This document shows, one piece after another, positions 17,806 to 27,170 of a stretch of 64,000 nucleotides of DNA. Made by a program: the position numbers and the translations under genes. The DNA is taken from contig JAEWPN010000093.1 of assembly GCA_023399455.1 (NCBI GenBank), positions 1 to 64,000 of the forward strand, given 5' to 3'. Under the pieces are notes generated by a model. That model saw only the letters and a program-made list of their open reading frames with translations, was not told where the DNA came from and did not search any database. The stretch is from Bacillota bacterium. Lineage in GTDB: Bacteria > Bacillota > Clostridia > Lachnospirales > Lachnospiraceae. Each line of letters begins with the position of its first letter. The stretch's first letter is position 1.

Positions 17806-18953
17806 AGCATCGTTTTTCCGTCAAACTGAGGCTCTATTTCAAAATAATCGAGCACCGTTGCACCGATATCCGCAAAAGTGTCTCTCGTACCCATGTTCTT
17901 CGGTTCTATATTTTTTCCGTACATAAGAAACGGCGTATGCTCCCTCGAATGATCCGTCGATACCGTATAGCCCGGATCGCATCCGTGGTCCGCCGTAATC
18001 ATAAGCGCATCCTCAGGCCTCATTTTGCGAAGAATCTCAGGCAGTCTCGTGTCAAAGTAGGTGAGAGCCTTTGCATACCCATCGATGTCGTTTCTATGTC
18101 CGTACAGCATATCGTAGTCTACCAGATTGATGAAGCACAGTCCACAAAAATCTTTTTCCATCATTTCCAGCGTTTTATCGATTCCATCCTCATTGCTTTT
18201 CGTATAGGTGAATTCCGTGATTCCCTTTCCTGCAAAAATATCATTTATCTTTCCTACGGCAATAACGTCTCTGCCTTCCGCCTTAAGCTGGTCCAGCATG
18301 GTAACTGCCGGCGGCTCCAGAGAATAGTCATGTCTTCCTGAAGTGCGCACATAATTGCCGCTAACTCCGGCAAAAGGTCTGGCGATCACTCTTCCTACCC
18401 CGTGTTTTCCGGCAAGCAGCTTTCTTGCTATGGCGCAGTATTCATATAAGATTGCAAGGGGAACGACATCTTCATGGGCAGCGATTTGAAATACGCTATC
18501 CGCAGAAGTATATATGATGAGCTTTCCGGTTTTCACATGCTCATCGCCGTAATCCTTTATTACCTCCGTGCCAGAATATGGCTTGTTACACAGTATCTCT
18601 TTTCCCGTCAGGGCTACGAATTCATCGATGACCTCCCCCGGAAATCCGTCGGGATAGGTGGGAAGCGGCTCCTTCGACAGGACTCCTGCGATCTCCCAAT
18701 GTCCGATCGTCGTATCTTTTCCCTTAGATGCCTCTTTCATACGGGCAATTCTGGCCGCCGGATTCTCAGTCCTCTCCCCGCAGGTAACTCCATCTATGTT
18801 GAATAATCCCATGTCTCTCATATTAGGCATGGAAAAATAAGGACTGGATGCGGCAGAAGACAGGGTATTGGTACCTTCATCCCCATATTCCTTCGCATCC
18901 TCCATCGCTCCAATTCCTACACTATCGAGTACAATTAAAAATATACGTTTCAT
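17802..18953 (-). CDS. deoB: Phosphopentomutase
   Basis: DeoB interconverts (deoxy)ribose 1-phosphate and 5-phosphate in nucleoside salvage. The 383-residue protein has the alkaline-phosphatase-fold metal sites: FLIVLDSVGIGAMEDA at the N-terminus, DEGTNTL near residue 26, and MITADHGCDPGY and STDHSREHTPFL in the C-terminal third. The ATG has GAGAGG at about 7 nt. A hairpin (18984-19004) lies in the leader between spoIIIAH and deoB, with no T-tract. The stop codon now abuts an inserted MITE-like element, which may affect read-through into prfC. Confidence 0.95.
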   Translation of the reverse strand: MKRIFLIVLDSVGIGAMEDAKEYGDEGTNTLSSAASSPYFSMPNMRDMGLFNIDGVTCGERTENPAARIARMKEASKGKDTTIGHWEIAGVLSKEPLPTYPDGFPGEVIDEFVALTGKEILCNKPYSGTEVIKDYGDEHVKTGKLIIYTSADSVFQIAAHEDVVPLAILYEYCAIARKLLAGKHGVGRVIARPFAGVSGNYVRTSGRHDYSLEPPAVTMLDQLKAEGRDVIAVGKINDIFAGKGITEFTYTKSNEDGIDKTLEMMEKDFCGLCFINLVDYDMLYGHRNDIDGYAKALTYFDTRLPEILRKMRPEDALMITADHGCDPGYTVSTDHSREHTPFLMYGKNIEPKNMGTRDTFADIGATVLDYFEIEPQFDGKTML

Positions 18954-19133
18954 AAGTACACCTCTCTGCTTCTCTTTGCATGGCGCATCCGCCTGCCGGA
19001 TGCGTCCAAATTACTGACTAGCGTTACATATTATAGCACATCTTTTCTCTCAAATAAACTCTTATATTTTTGCCGAAAAGCTCTCTTACAGACGGAAGCT
19101 TATTTTCTTATTTTGACTTCCTAATTACTCTGC

Positions 19134-19877
19134 TTATTCTGCCGCGGTCGTGCTTATAATAATCGTTTCAGGCGCTACTCCGGTTTTGCGGATAATGATG
19201 TCTTCGATCTGAGCGCGCTGCGCCTCTGACAACTCTGTCGCATTCACTACTACGTCCACGCCGGTGTCGCTGATGCTCACTACTACATCGGAAAAGCCTT
19301 TTGCTTCCAAAAGAATCTCGGCAGCGGTCTCTTTTTCCGCAATATCTGTAAGGGCTATCATATTATCAACGGCTTCCTGTTTCTGGCTCTCAGTAATATT
19401 GGCGTTGTTGATGATTTCCAATAATGTTTCTTTATTTTTTGCCCTTGTTTGTTCCTTTAACAGCTTAGCACCGGAAAGCGAGCTCGTGCTGGCGGTGGAA
19501 GTAAATACAGCTTCACCCGGCACTCCACTATCAGCAGGAGTGGTTTCATCTACGTTCTCCGCCATTCCTTCATCGAGATAATCAGCAACAACTACATCCC
19601 CATCGGAATCGAGGCTCTCAATATCTCCATAGGCGGAATCCAAAGCCGCATCTTCATCAGAAATATCAAAGAGCGAAGCAACATCCGTATCCACCGTATC
19701 GGAGTCAGCGCTATCTGCATTCAAACCGTTATCGTCGCTGACCACCGTGTCGCTTTCTACTGTCATTATATCCTCTTCTGTAACCTTCGTACCTGCAAAA
19801 TTCAGGTAACCTGCAACAGCAATCATAATTGCAAGTGCAGTAATCATAATCTGGTTCTTTTTAAGCATATTTTTCAC
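19134..19877 (-). CDS. spoIIIAH: Stage III sporulation protein AH
   Basis: SpoIIIAH crosses the mother-cell membrane once and binds forespore SpoIIQ across the intermembrane space to form the feeding channel. The 247-residue protein has one N-terminal membrane segment (residues about 8-27), a long acidic Asp/Ser/Glu-rich linker (about 33-115) and a C-terminal YscJ/FliF-like ring-building domain (about 155-247, including GFSDVVVSISDTGVDVVVN). The linker is unusually acidic. The start is a GTG with GGGGAG upstream; an ATG 9 nt later is also possible. It is the last gene of the complete spoIIIA operon. Confidence 0.9.
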   Translation of the reverse strand: MKNMLKKNQIMITALAIMIAVAGYLNFAGTKVTEEDIMTVESDTVVSDDNGLNADSADSDTVDTDVASLFDISDEDAALDSAYGDIESLDSDGDVVVADYLDEGMAENVDETTPADSGVPGEAVFTSTASTSSLSGAKLLKEQTRAKNKETLLEIINNANITESQKQEAVDNMIALTDIAEKETAAEILLEAKGFSDVVVSISDTGVDVVVNATELSEAQRAQIEDIIIRKTGVAPETIIISTTAAE

Positions 19878-19908
19878 GCGATTCTCCCCTTTTCTTTATT
19901 CGGTTTCC

Positions 19909-20580
19909 TTATTCGGATTTCATTTTAATTATTTTAATTTTATGTGACTCTATATCAAATAATGCCACAATTGCTTCAGTAATATTTTTCCTTACCTCAG
20001 GTTTGTCACCTCCCTGAACTACGACCACTACACCTTCTATTTCGGGCTGTAAGGTTTTCACTACATAAGGTGTGCTGCTTCCGTCGCTTTCTTTCACATA
20101 TACTGTTTCTTCCTGAATATCGGATGCTTCTATATTTCTGCTTCCGCCCCCTGCATCGTTTTCTGCCGTAGTACTCTTCGTCTCCGGAATATCCTTCTCC
20201 ACAACGGCCTCCTTCGAGGTACCCGCCGTTATTGCCACCTTTGCTTTTCCAGCCCCCTCCATTGAGGAAATTACCTGTTCTAATTTATTCTCCATATATT
20301 GCTCATATGCCTCAGCATCTCCTTTTATGGATGCCGGGGCATATATTTCTTCGTTATTAATATTTTCTTCCGACTCTGCGTCCTGCGTTACTTTCATTTT
20401 ATCCGAATCCATGCTCCATATTCCTGAGTCCTTAGAATTTTTTTCCGAGGTCTGGGCGGTGGGAAGCGCAATGATAATAAGCAGGATTCCTGCAAGAATA
20501 AAAATAACGAACTGATCCTTCCCCGGCCGTTTTCCCTCTTTAATTTTTTTCCATATGCCGATTTTATTTTCTCCTTCCAC
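19909..20580 (-). CDS. spoIIIAG: Stage III sporulation protein AG
   Basis: SpoIIIAG forms a large ring in the mother-cell/forespore intermembrane space. In the 223-residue protein a single membrane segment (about residues 24-42) is followed by a charged linker and a ring-building domain with YENKLEQVISSMEGAGKAKVAI and a C-terminal IEGVVVVVQGGDKPEVRKNI. The start is a GTG with GGAGG at 5-nt spacing. It lies 9 nt after spoIIIAF and 31 nt before spoIIIAH. Confidence 0.93.
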   Translation of the reverse strand: MEGENKIGIWKKIKEGKRPGKDQFVIFILAGILLIIIALPTAQTSEKNSKDSGIWSMDSDKMKVTQDAESEENINNEEIYAPASIKGDAEAYEQYMENKLEQVISSMEGAGKAKVAITAGTSKEAVVEKDIPETKSTTAENDAGGGSRNIEASDIQEETVYVKESDGSSTPYVVKTLQPEIEGVVVVVQGGDKPEVRKNITEAIVALFDIESHKIKIIKMKSE

Positions 20581-20589
20581 CAGAGCCTC

Positions 20590-21258
20590 CTATTCCACGA
20601 TTATTTCCACGTATGATTCATCCGTTCCCAAACGGCTGCAGAATTCTTTTTTCATTTCTGCTATTTCTCCTGCCTCTTCGCCTTCTGCATTCATATATGA
20701 TCCTTCTGCTTCTTTTTTATCTCCATTCGAATATGTTTCTGTTTCTTCCGAAAAAGAATCTGAAACTTTCACGTCAATCTTCACCTCATCTACCATATCA
20801 ATACCATAGCCACTGCCTTTTTCTACACCAGCAACTCCTACATATCCACTCTTTTCATGAAATATCTTTACCTTAAGTTTAGGCGGCTCTTCATATAAAA
20901 AGACCTCTCTTACCCCATATCCATAATTTTCCGCGATCTCCTCCAGATTCTTTTTGATTTCTTCCTGAAGTGCCTGCGTAAGTTCTCCATCTTCCTCTTC
21001 TTCATATACGATTTCGGCATCCTCCATCGCCTTATCCATTTCTATTTGAAATTCCTCTATGGCCGACCATATTTCTCCGTTGTCTGCCCCTAAAAGCAAT
21101 GCTCTTACAGGAACAATAAACTGTGCCAATATCATGATACCGACCAAAATTTTCACATACCTTTCATAGGATTTCTCTGCCGCAAAGTGCAGAATGCTCT
21201 GTGCACATATAATAAAAATTCCTATACGTTTCATGAATTCCAAAAAAGAATATCCCAC
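20590..21258 (-). CDS. spoIIIAF: Stage III sporulation protein AF
   Basis: The 222-residue protein has two N-terminal membrane segments (about residues 6-25 and 35-55), including the family stretch YVKILVGIMILAQFI, followed by a cytosolic or intermembrane ring-building domain. It is part of the SpoIIIA-SpoIIQ complex. The middle is rich in Glu. A GTG start with GGGGATG upstream fits; spoIIIAE ends 2 nt before it. Confidence 0.88.
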   Translation of the reverse strand: MGYSFLEFMKRIGIFIICAQSILHFAAEKSYERYVKILVGIMILAQFIVPVRALLLGADNGEIWSAIEEFQIEMDKAMEDAEIVYEEEEDGELTQALQEEIKKNLEEIAENYGYGVREVFLYEEPPKLKVKIFHEKSGYVGVAGVEKGSGYGIDMVDEVKIDVKVSDSFSEETETYSNGDKKEAEGSYMNAEGEEAGEIAEMKKEFCSRLGTDESYVEIIVE

Positions 21259-21260
21259 AG

Positions 21261-22427
21261 TTACATCCCCTTACCCGTCGTATATGCAACGACCGCTATT
21301 GTAATGATAAACAGTGCCACCGATGTAAATGTCGTGCGAAACAGCAAAAAACTTCCGTCCCCCACCCTGTCCGTACATCCCGTAATTCTCTTATCGCTTA
21401 CAATTCCAACTAACGCCGCACTTCCTTTCATAATGCAGGCAATGATAAACAGCTTTGCCAAGGGAATAAGGCAAATAGCGAGAAGCAGGAGCAGCATGAG
21501 AATGCCGATGCTGTTTTTTATAAGTACGGCAGAACCTATGAGCATTTCTGTTACTCCCTCCGCAAGATTTCCAATTCCCGGTATGGCAGATACCGCTTTC
21601 TTCACTGCTGTCGCTCTAAGCGAATCTATAACAGGTGTTATCATTGATTGAAATAAGCTCAAACCCGTGATTGCTCCCATTGCCACTTTAAGCCCCAGCA
21701 CAATTCCTTTTTTTAAAAACTCCAGCATAAGGGTAAGCCGTTCCTCCGCCCATATTCCATTCATCAAGGCTAGCAGCACGTAGCTGTATATAAGAGGCAT
21801 CATAATACATAACAGTAGTTTTTCTACTCCATATACCAAGAATAACGTAAATTGGTAATATACTGCAGCTGTTGCCGCTCCGGTAGCCGCTCCGATTGCC
21901 ATGAAATAAGTGGGAATGAACATCTTGATGAACAGCACAATATTTTCCACTGCCCCGGAAGCAATTTCAGCCGCAGCCAGAAATGACTTCATTAGCACCG
22001 CCATCAGCAGTAAGTAGAGAAAGTAAAAGCCGATATCCGCTATCTGATGACTTTTGAACATATCGGAGAAATTGGAGAAAAGTGCTGAAATAATGCCCAG
22101 AATTAAAATGGACACGAAGATGTTTCTCATTCCGGCCAGCTCGTTAAAGAGCATTCCCTTTACTCCGTCCCAAAGCAGTTTGATAGCGTTCCATATATCC
22201 CCCTTCAATATACTGGACAAGACCTCTTGTACGTCAAATTCATAATTGGGCAGTATCCGGTCCAGATTATCAGATATTTCATCCATTCCATATTCTCCCC
22301 ATATATTGGAAAAATCCACCGCGGCCTCCGCGGCATATACAGGCCTGTCCATGAAAAAAGAAAGAGCTAACACGAGCACTGCGCTGAGCAATATTTTTTT
22401 CATTATCCTCTTCCTATTTTTATTCAT
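21261..22427 (-). CDS. spoIIIAE: Stage III sporulation protein AE
   Basis: SpoIIIAE is the polytopic membrane subunit of the channel. The 388-residue protein has an N-terminal signal-like segment (residues about 9-32), a soluble extracytoplasmic stretch with the family start VDFSNIWGEYGMDEI, then about seven or eight membrane segments. Conserved features such as GLSLFQSMITPVIDSLRATAVKKA are present. The ATG overlaps the stop of spoIIIAD in an ATGA arrangement, showing translational coupling. Confidence 0.94.
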   Translation of the reverse strand: MNKNRKRIMKKILLSAVLVLALSFFMDRPVYAAEAAVDFSNIWGEYGMDEISDNLDRILPNYEFDVQEVLSSILKGDIWNAIKLLWDGVKGMLFNELAGMRNIFVSILILGIISALFSNFSDMFKSHQIADIGFYFLYLLLMAVLMKSFLAAAEIASGAVENIVLFIKMFIPTYFMAIGAATGAATAAVYYQFTLFLVYGVEKLLLCIMMPLIYSYVLLALMNGIWAEERLTLMLEFLKKGIVLGLKVAMGAITGLSLFQSMITPVIDSLRATAVKKAVSAIPGIGNLAEGVTEMLIGSAVLIKNSIGILMLLLLLAICLIPLAKLFIIACIMKGSAALVGIVSDKRITGCTDRVGDGSFLLFRTTFTSVALFIITIAVVAYTTGKGM

Positions 22428-22810
22428 CCTGCAATCTCCTGAATACTTTTAATAATTGCCAGCAGAATCGGCATACCTGCAATAAGTACCGATAGCTTTC
22501 CAAAGATTTCCACCTGCCCGGCTATGGAAGAATATCCTGCATCTTTGCATATTCCTGAACAAAACTCACAAATATAAGTGATGCCTATTACCTTAAGCAA
22601 GATCTGGAAATATGTATTATTGGCGTTCATATATTGCTTCAGTTCTCCCATACTGTTAAGCAATGAGCTAAGCCCCAGGACCGCCGCGGAAAAAATAATC
22701 AGGCACACGGCAAAGCCGATATATAGGCCGTATTCCTGCTTGTTCGATTTGAATTGCAAAGCAATCATAACACCTGCTATCCCTAACATTCCTACCTTTA
22801 GCACATCCAT
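22424..22810 (-). CDS. spoIIIAD: Stage III sporulation protein AD
   Basis: This is a 129-residue hydrophobic protein with four membrane segments, the usual size for the family. The ATG at 22810 (MDVLKVGMLGIAG) was chosen over a start 27 codons further up, which overlaps spoIIIAC and is not conserved; AAGGAA lies about 10 nt upstream. Family stretches include LKVIGITYICEFCSGICKDAG and IFGKLSVLIAGMPIL. The stop overlaps the spoIIIAE start. Confidence 0.93.
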   Translation of the reverse strand: MDVLKVGMLGIAGVMIALQFKSNKQEYGLYIGFAVCLIIFSAAVLGLSSLLNSMGELKQYMNANNTYFQILLKVIGITYICEFCSGICKDAGYSSIAGQVEIFGKLSVLIAGMPILLAIIKSIQEIAG

Positions 22811-22830
22811 AGAAATACCATTCCTTTCTA

Positions 22831-23025
22831 CTATAATTCGAATAGATTTTGAATCATGGTAAACAAATCGTAAATGTATGGAACGATCCATGTCAAAACG
22901 AGTATTAAGCCGGCCAGACTTATCAAAAAGGCATGCTCTTCCCTGCCGCTGTGCTTTAATATCTGGCTCAAAATGGTTATCAATATTCCTACTGCCGCAA
23001 TTTTAAATATTAGACTAACGCCCAT
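22831..23025 (-). CDS. spoIIIAC: Stage III sporulation protein AC
   Basis: This 64-residue protein has two membrane segments separated by a short polar loop containing HSGREEHAFLISLAG, typical of SpoIIIAC. GGGGG lies 4 nt before the ATG. It is 20 nt after spoIIIAB. Confidence 0.93.
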   Translation of the reverse strand: MGVSLIFKIAAVGILITILSQILKHSGREEHAFLISLAGLILVLTWIVPYIYDLFTMIQNLFEL

Positions 23026-23045
23026 ATTTCCCCCTTATGTACCGG

Positions 23046-23564
23046 TCATATTAGTATAATGGCGACAAGCAGACCGCCCATTACGCTTAAACTCATAATT
23101 ACCTTGCTTTTATTTATCATATCTTCTTCCAGCTTCTTCACCGACAGCTCCAGGCGATGTAAATACTGCTCAATTGCTTCCGCCTGCATCTTCCCGTCCA
23201 TATATCCGGCACAGTCTGCAAAGTCCAGACACACTCGCTTCTCTTCTTCAGACAGTGCCGTCCCTTTTAAACACTTTTTCATGCATTCCTTCCATATTTC
23301 AGAGAAAGAACATCCGTTATTTAATAGCATCTTTTCGTATATATCCTGAAAAGCTCTTCCGTAAGGCTCTTTTATCCTGCTCCCTATTCTCCGGCAAGCT
23401 TCCGGCAAAGGTGCCTTGCTGTATGTAATTTCATTTTGCAGCATCTTGAATATCTGCTGTACCTGATATAATGCATTTAGATTATCTTTCATCCGGTTTT
23501 TCAGAGATAGGCCGAGCCCAAAGCTTCCACCCACCAAAAATATGATTCCTATCAACCGTAACAT
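23046..23564 (-). CDS. spoIIIAB: Stage III sporulation protein AB
   Basis: SpoIIIAB is a 172-residue membrane protein with an N-terminal and a C-terminal hydrophobic segment enclosing a helical cytosolic domain, related in fold to type II secretion GspF-like proteins. Motifs: LQNEITYSKAPLPEACRRIG in the middle and VMGGLLVAIILI at the end. AGGAG lies 9 nt before the ATG. It overlaps the end of spoIIIAA by 13 nt. Confidence 0.92.
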   Translation of the reverse strand: MLRLIGIIFLVGGSFGLGLSLKNRMKDNLNALYQVQQIFKMLQNEITYSKAPLPEACRRIGSRIKEPYGRAFQDIYEKMLLNNGCSFSEIWKECMKKCLKGTALSEEEKRVCLDFADCAGYMDGKMQAEAIEQYLHRLELSVKKLEEDMINKSKVIMSLSVMGGLLVAIILI

Positions 23565-24502
23565 AATTCGAAACTCCTGTTATAAATGGCTTTTATGCCA
23601 CATCTTCCACCTACTTTTTCAAGCAATATGTAGCGCCCGAAACTTTTATTTTTCTTTAAATCGAATAAAAAACTCTTATTCATTACATCCTCCAAAGAAT
23701 CCCCGTGTATAGTAGCTATTACTTTGCTCCCGCACTGCATGACCTGATATACCGCTTTCATGTCCTCCTCACATCCCAGCTCGTCTACTGCTACCGCCTG
23801 AGGGGACATAGATCTGATCAGCATCATCATTCCCAGGACCTTCGGGCAGGCGTCCAAAATATCCGTTCTCATCCCAATGTCGTTTTGAGGTCTTCCAAGA
23901 TAACTGCCTGCAATTTCCGAGCGCTCGTCCACTACCCCCACCGCCATCCCTTTTCCATAGAGGTTCCCGTCGGATATCTGCCTTATCATATCCCGAAGCA
24001 GTGTGGTCTTTCCACAGCCTGGCGGAGAAATGAGTAAAGCATTAAGCAGTCTTCCCTCTTCGTATATATATGGAAGCAGCATATCTGCCGCTCCTTTGAT
24101 TTCATGGGAAATACGTATGTTCATATAGCTTATATGCTTCATATTTCGTATAATATTGTTTTCCTGCAATATAACTTGTCCGGCAAGTCCGATTCTATGC
24201 CCTCCGGGTATAGTAAGAAATCCTTGTTTTATTTCATCAGCAAAAGCATACACAGAATATTCGCATATGTGATTCAATATAGCTTCCATATCCCTTTCTG
24301 ACATGAGGCATGCACCCTCCTGCTGTCTCGTGACCTGTCCATCCTCCGATAGATACCATTCCTCATTTTGAAGAATAACGATGACTTCTCTGCCGATTCT
24401 AAGCCTTATTTCCTGCAGATTATCGGCTTGCTTTATAACGATTCCCCACTTGTCCCTCATATAATCGGGAAATATATGCAGAATTTCTTCTCCCTTTGCC
24501 AC
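23552..24502 (-). CDS. spoIIIAA: Stage III sporulation protein AA (ATPase)
   Basis: SpoIIIAA is the secretion-type ATPase of the channel. Walker A is PPGCGKTTLLRDM and the Walker B region reads QAVAVDELGCEEDM. The GTG at 24502 gives about 316 residues, the usual family length; GGAGG lies 9 nt upstream and a sigma-E-like promoter lies just before it (24530-24558). A longer reading from ATG 24616 would add 38 Arg-rich and hydrophobic residues that look non-conserved, and would place this promoter inside the coding region. Its 3' end overlaps spoIIIAB. Confidence 0.88.
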   Translation of the reverse strand: MAKGEEILHIFPDYMRDKWGIVIKQADNLQEIRLRIGREVIVILQNEEWYLSEDGQVTRQQEGACLMSERDMEAILNHICEYSVYAFADEIKQGFLTIPGGHRIGLAGQVILQENNIIRNMKHISYMNIRISHEIKGAADMLLPYIYEEGRLLNALLISPPGCGKTTLLRDMIRQISDGNLYGKGMAVGVVDERSEIAGSYLGRPQNDIGMRTDILDACPKVLGMMMLIRSMSPQAVAVDELGCEEDMKAVYQVMQCGSKVIATIHGDSLEDVMNKSFLFDLKKNKSFGRYILLEKVGGRCGIKAIYNRSFELCYG

Positions 24503-24529
24503 GCGCCTTCGCCTCCGTCCTCTTATCTC

Positions 24530-24558
24530 AATATATGAAATGTTGTCCAAGTTATTCC
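24530..24558 (-). promoter_or_regulatory. Sigma-E-like promoter of the spoIIIA operon
   Basis: On the minus strand GGAATAACT (24558-24550), a 12-nt spacer and CATATATT (24537-24530) resemble the mother-cell sigma-E consensus (ATA-type -35 and CATA-N2-TT -10). The predicted transcript starts about 20 nt before the spoIIIAA ribosome binding site. spoIIIA operons are sigma-E-controlled in known spore formers. Confidence 0.5.
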
Positions 24559-24622
24559 AAATTTTTTGTATCAAAAAAAATACATCCATTTTTTGAATTT
24601 CCATAGACAATATCATTTGCAG

Positions 24623-24638
24623 GTGATATGATTATCAC
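24623..24638. promoter_or_regulatory. 16-bp palindrome upstream of the GrcA-like gene
   Basis: GTGATA-TGAT-TATCAC is a perfect 6-bp inverted repeat with a 4-bp spacer, 59 nt upstream of the GrcA-like start and in the gap facing spoIIIAA. It looks like an operator for a dimeric regulator. It resembles CRP/FNR sites only loosely, because the spacing does not fit either consensus. Confidence 0.4.
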
Positions 24639-24696
24639 ATAAAACAGTAACGATTATTATTATCAAAACATATAAATAGAAAGAGAGGTATTTTTT

Positions 24697-24936
24697 ATGA
24701 CAAACTCATCTCAAATTGATAACTTAGTAAGCTTATTGGACGGCTATGCAGAAAAAGGCGGTCACCACCTGAATGTCAATGTATTGAATAAAGATACGCT
24801 CCTGGATGCTCAGAAGCATCCGGAAAAATATCCTCAGCTGACTATCCGCGTCAGCGGCTATGCGGTTAATTTTATTAAATTAACGCCCGAGCAGCAAAAT
24901 GACGTTATAAGCAGAACCTTCCATGAAATCATCTAA
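24697..24936 (+). CDS. grcA: GrcA/YfiD-like glycyl radical spare-part protein
   Basis: This 79-residue protein matches the C-terminal end of pyruvate formate-lyase: [36 protein letters not shown] (radical glycine Gly54 in RVSGYAV) and [14 protein letters not shown]. Stand-alone copies (GrcA/YfiD) replace the oxygen-damaged C-terminus of pyruvate formate-lyase after cleavage at the radical Gly. It is shorter than E. coli GrcA (127 residues). It has its own ribosome binding site (GAGAGG, 8 nt) and a terminator, so it is an independent gene and not a fragment. It is the only convincing plus-strand gene here, and no pfl or activase is in view. Confidence 0.88.
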   Translation: MTNSSQIDNLVSLLDGYAEKGGHHLNVNVLNKDTLLDAQKHPEKYPQLTIRVSGYAVNFIKLTPEQQNDVISRTFHEII

Positions 24937-24962
24937 TTCTCCTCTATGCGATAGAATTACAG

Positions 24963-24999
24963 AAAAGTCTGCCGTACTGAATTTGTACGACAGACTTTT
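24963..24999. terminator. Bidirectional terminator between the GrcA-like gene and yyaL
   Basis: Arms AAAAGTCTGCCGTAC (24963-24977) and GTACGACAGACTTTT (24985-24999) form a near-perfect hairpin with a T-run on the plus strand and an A-run that serves the minus strand. The two genes converge here, 26 nt and 16 nt from their stop codons. Confidence 0.85.
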
Positions 25000-25015
25000 A
25001 TTGTTGAAATCACCT

Positions 25016-27037
25016 TCAAGTGTGCAATTGATCAAATAATGCCGGAAGATTGTTAAACGGTGCGGAACAAACACCGTTATGACACAAGTAATACGTCGTT
25101 CCAGTTTCCGGAATCGGATAGCTTGACGTAAAAGGGGCTGCACGTTCCAATTCATCCTTATTTTCATTTGTTTTAATGAGTAATGACAAATTGGGTAAAG
25201 GTGTTCTTTTCAAACAGGTGACTAATTCCTTTGGAACATTTTTTTCCGAAGTTACACAGACAAGTTCAAAAGAAGAATAAACTGCCTGAGAGACCGCAAG
25301 CAACGCCATGCTGTGTCCGGCAGGATAATCCTGTATTGCACCGGCTAAAAAGCAAAATTGCCGGTAACTCATTTGCTGCCACTTTGTATCACCTGTCAAT
25401 TTTGAAAGGCATTCCAGCACAACTGCCGCTACCGAATTGCCGGATGGCATCGCCCCGTCATAAGTTTCTTTCGGACAACTGACCAACTGCTCACTATCTT
25501 TGGAATAGAGGAAAAATCCGCCTCGTTCCTGATCCCAGAATAGATCGGTCATCCGTTCTGAAATGTTGATAGCCTGCTGTAGATATTCAATTTCAAACGT
25601 GGCTTTATACAATTCAAGTAAGGCATAGGCATAAAACGCATAATCATCCAACTGACCGTCATGTGCCGCCTCACCTTCACGCCAACGAACCTTTAATTCA
25701 CCATTCCCATCAGTCAGAGTATTTTGCAGAAAGTACTGCCCTTCCTTTGCTCTTTGTATATATTCCGGTCTGCCAAACAGCCACCCCGCTTTTGCCAAAG
25801 CTGCGATCATAAGTGCATTCCACGAAGTAAGCACCTTATCATCTTTATGCAGCTTAGTACGATTCAGTCGGTAAGTGTACAGCTTATGAGAAAGTTCTTT
25901 TATACAGGAATCCCCCTCGGTATATTTAGGATTGTCCAGTAAATTTAAAATGTTCATTCCTTCGAAATTCCCATGCTCAGTGATCCCATACCATAAGCAG
26001 AAAATGTCTCCGTCCTGTTCACCCAATATATTAAATACTTCCCGTTTTGTAAATACATAATATTTACCCTCGACACCATCGCTGTCTGCATCTTGTCCGC
26101 AATAAAACCCACCTTTTTCATCATGCAGTTCGCGCATCACATAATCCAGAGTACGTTCTGCTACCATTTGGAAAAATATATCATTGGTGATATGGTATGC
26201 ATCCAAATAGGCAAGCGTGAGCAAGGCATTGTCATAGAGCATTTTTTCGAAATGAGGTATAAGCCATTTTTCATCGGTGGAATAGCGGGAGAAACCGCCG
26301 CCAAGGTGGTCGAATATACCGCCGCGGAACATTTGAGTAAGCGAGTGCTTTACCATTTCTAACGCGGAAGAGTCTTTCTCCAGCAGAGAATAACGTAAAA
26401 GGAATAACAAATTGTGCGGTGCCGGGAATTTGGGGGCTGTTCCGAATCCTCCCCACTGCGTATCATATATTCTCTTAAATTGTTCAGCCGCTTTTGCCAA
26501 AAGAGCTTTATCAGGTTCCATGTTCTTTCCGAGGATTCCCTGCTGTTCATTTAATAAAGCTGTAACTTGTTCTCCCTTTGAAAGAAGCATCTTCCGGTCC
26601 GTTTCCCACAACTGTTTGACCGCTGTTAATAGTTCCATAAGTCCCATTCTGCCATAGGCTGCCGTTTTAGGCAAATAGGTTCCGGCCCAGAATGGTTTTT
26701 GCGCCGGCGTCATGATAACAGTGAGGGGCCAGCCGCCTGATCCGGTGAGCATTTGACATGCCGCCATATAGACTGCATCAATATCAGGACGTTCCTCTCG
26801 ATCTACCTTGATACAGATATAATCGCCGTTAAGGACTGCCGCTACATCGGCATCCTCAAAGGATTCATGCGCCATGACATGACACCAGTGGCAGGTACTG
26901 TATCCAATACTTAAAAAAACAGGTTTGTCTTCTCGTGCTGCCCGCTCAAAGGCCTCCGGCTCCCAGGGAAACCAGTTTACAGGATTCGCGGCATGCTGGA
27001 GCAGATAGGGGGATTTTTCTTTACCTAATTTATTCAA
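25016..27037 (-). CDS. Thioredoxin-domain protein, YyaL/DUF255 family
   Basis: This 673-residue protein has the YyaL/SPATA20 layout: an N-terminal thioredoxin-like domain (about 1-165) with [10 protein letters not shown] (Cys49 and Cys52) and a C-terminal six-hairpin glycosidase-like domain (about 190-640; [13 protein letters not shown] and [19 protein letters not shown]). The biological role of the family is not established. The start is TTG with GGAGG 6 nt before it. It lies between the GrcA-like gene and pnp without other neighbours, in an AT-rich context. The tail is shared with a convergent terminator. Confidence 0.85.
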   Translation of the reverse strand: MNKLGKEKSPYLLQHAANPVNWFPWEPEAFERAAREDKPVFLSIGYSTCHWCHVMAHESFEDADVAAVLNGDYICIKVDREERPDIDAVYMAACQMLTGSGGWPLTVIMTPAQKPFWAGTYLPKTAAYGRMGLMELLTAVKQLWETDRKMLLSKGEQVTALLNEQQGILGKNMEPDKALLAKAAEQFKRIYDTQWGGFGTAPKFPAPHNLLFLLRYSLLEKDSSALEMVKHSLTQMFRGGIFDHLGGGFSRYSTDEKWLIPHFEKMLYDNALLTLAYLDAYHITNDIFFQMVAERTLDYVMRELHDEKGGFYCGQDADSDGVEGKYYVFTKREVFNILGEQDGDIFCLWYGITEHGNFEGMNILNLLDNPKYTEGDSCIKELSHKLYTYRLNRTKLHKDDKVLTSWNALMIAALAKAGWLFGRPEYIQRAKEGQYFLQNTLTDGNGELKVRWREGEAAHDGQLDDYAFYAYALLELYKATFEIEYLQQAINISERMTDLFWDQERGGFFLYSKDSEQLVSCPKETYDGAMPSGNSVAAVVLECLSKLTGDTKWQQMSYRQFCFLAGAIQDYPAGHSMALLAVSQAVYSSFELVCVTSEKNVPKELVTCLKRTPLPNLSLLIKTNENKDELERAAPFTSSYPIPETGTTYYLCHNGVCSAPFNNLPALFDQLHT

Positions 27038-27170
27038 ACTGATTCCTCCGATAACTTTTTATTCCACCACGTGAAAAGGTGTTATTTGAATATACAAATC
27101 TATTTATTTTCAGTATTCATATTATATTAATTCTTATTCGTTTTTTATTTATATAAATGATTTTAATCTC

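Noticed and set aside
18984..19004. Hairpin between spoIIIAH and deoB as a terminator
   Set aside because: The 8-bp stem lies upstream of deoB and is not followed by a T-tract on the minus strand. It is more likely a leader hairpin of deoB.
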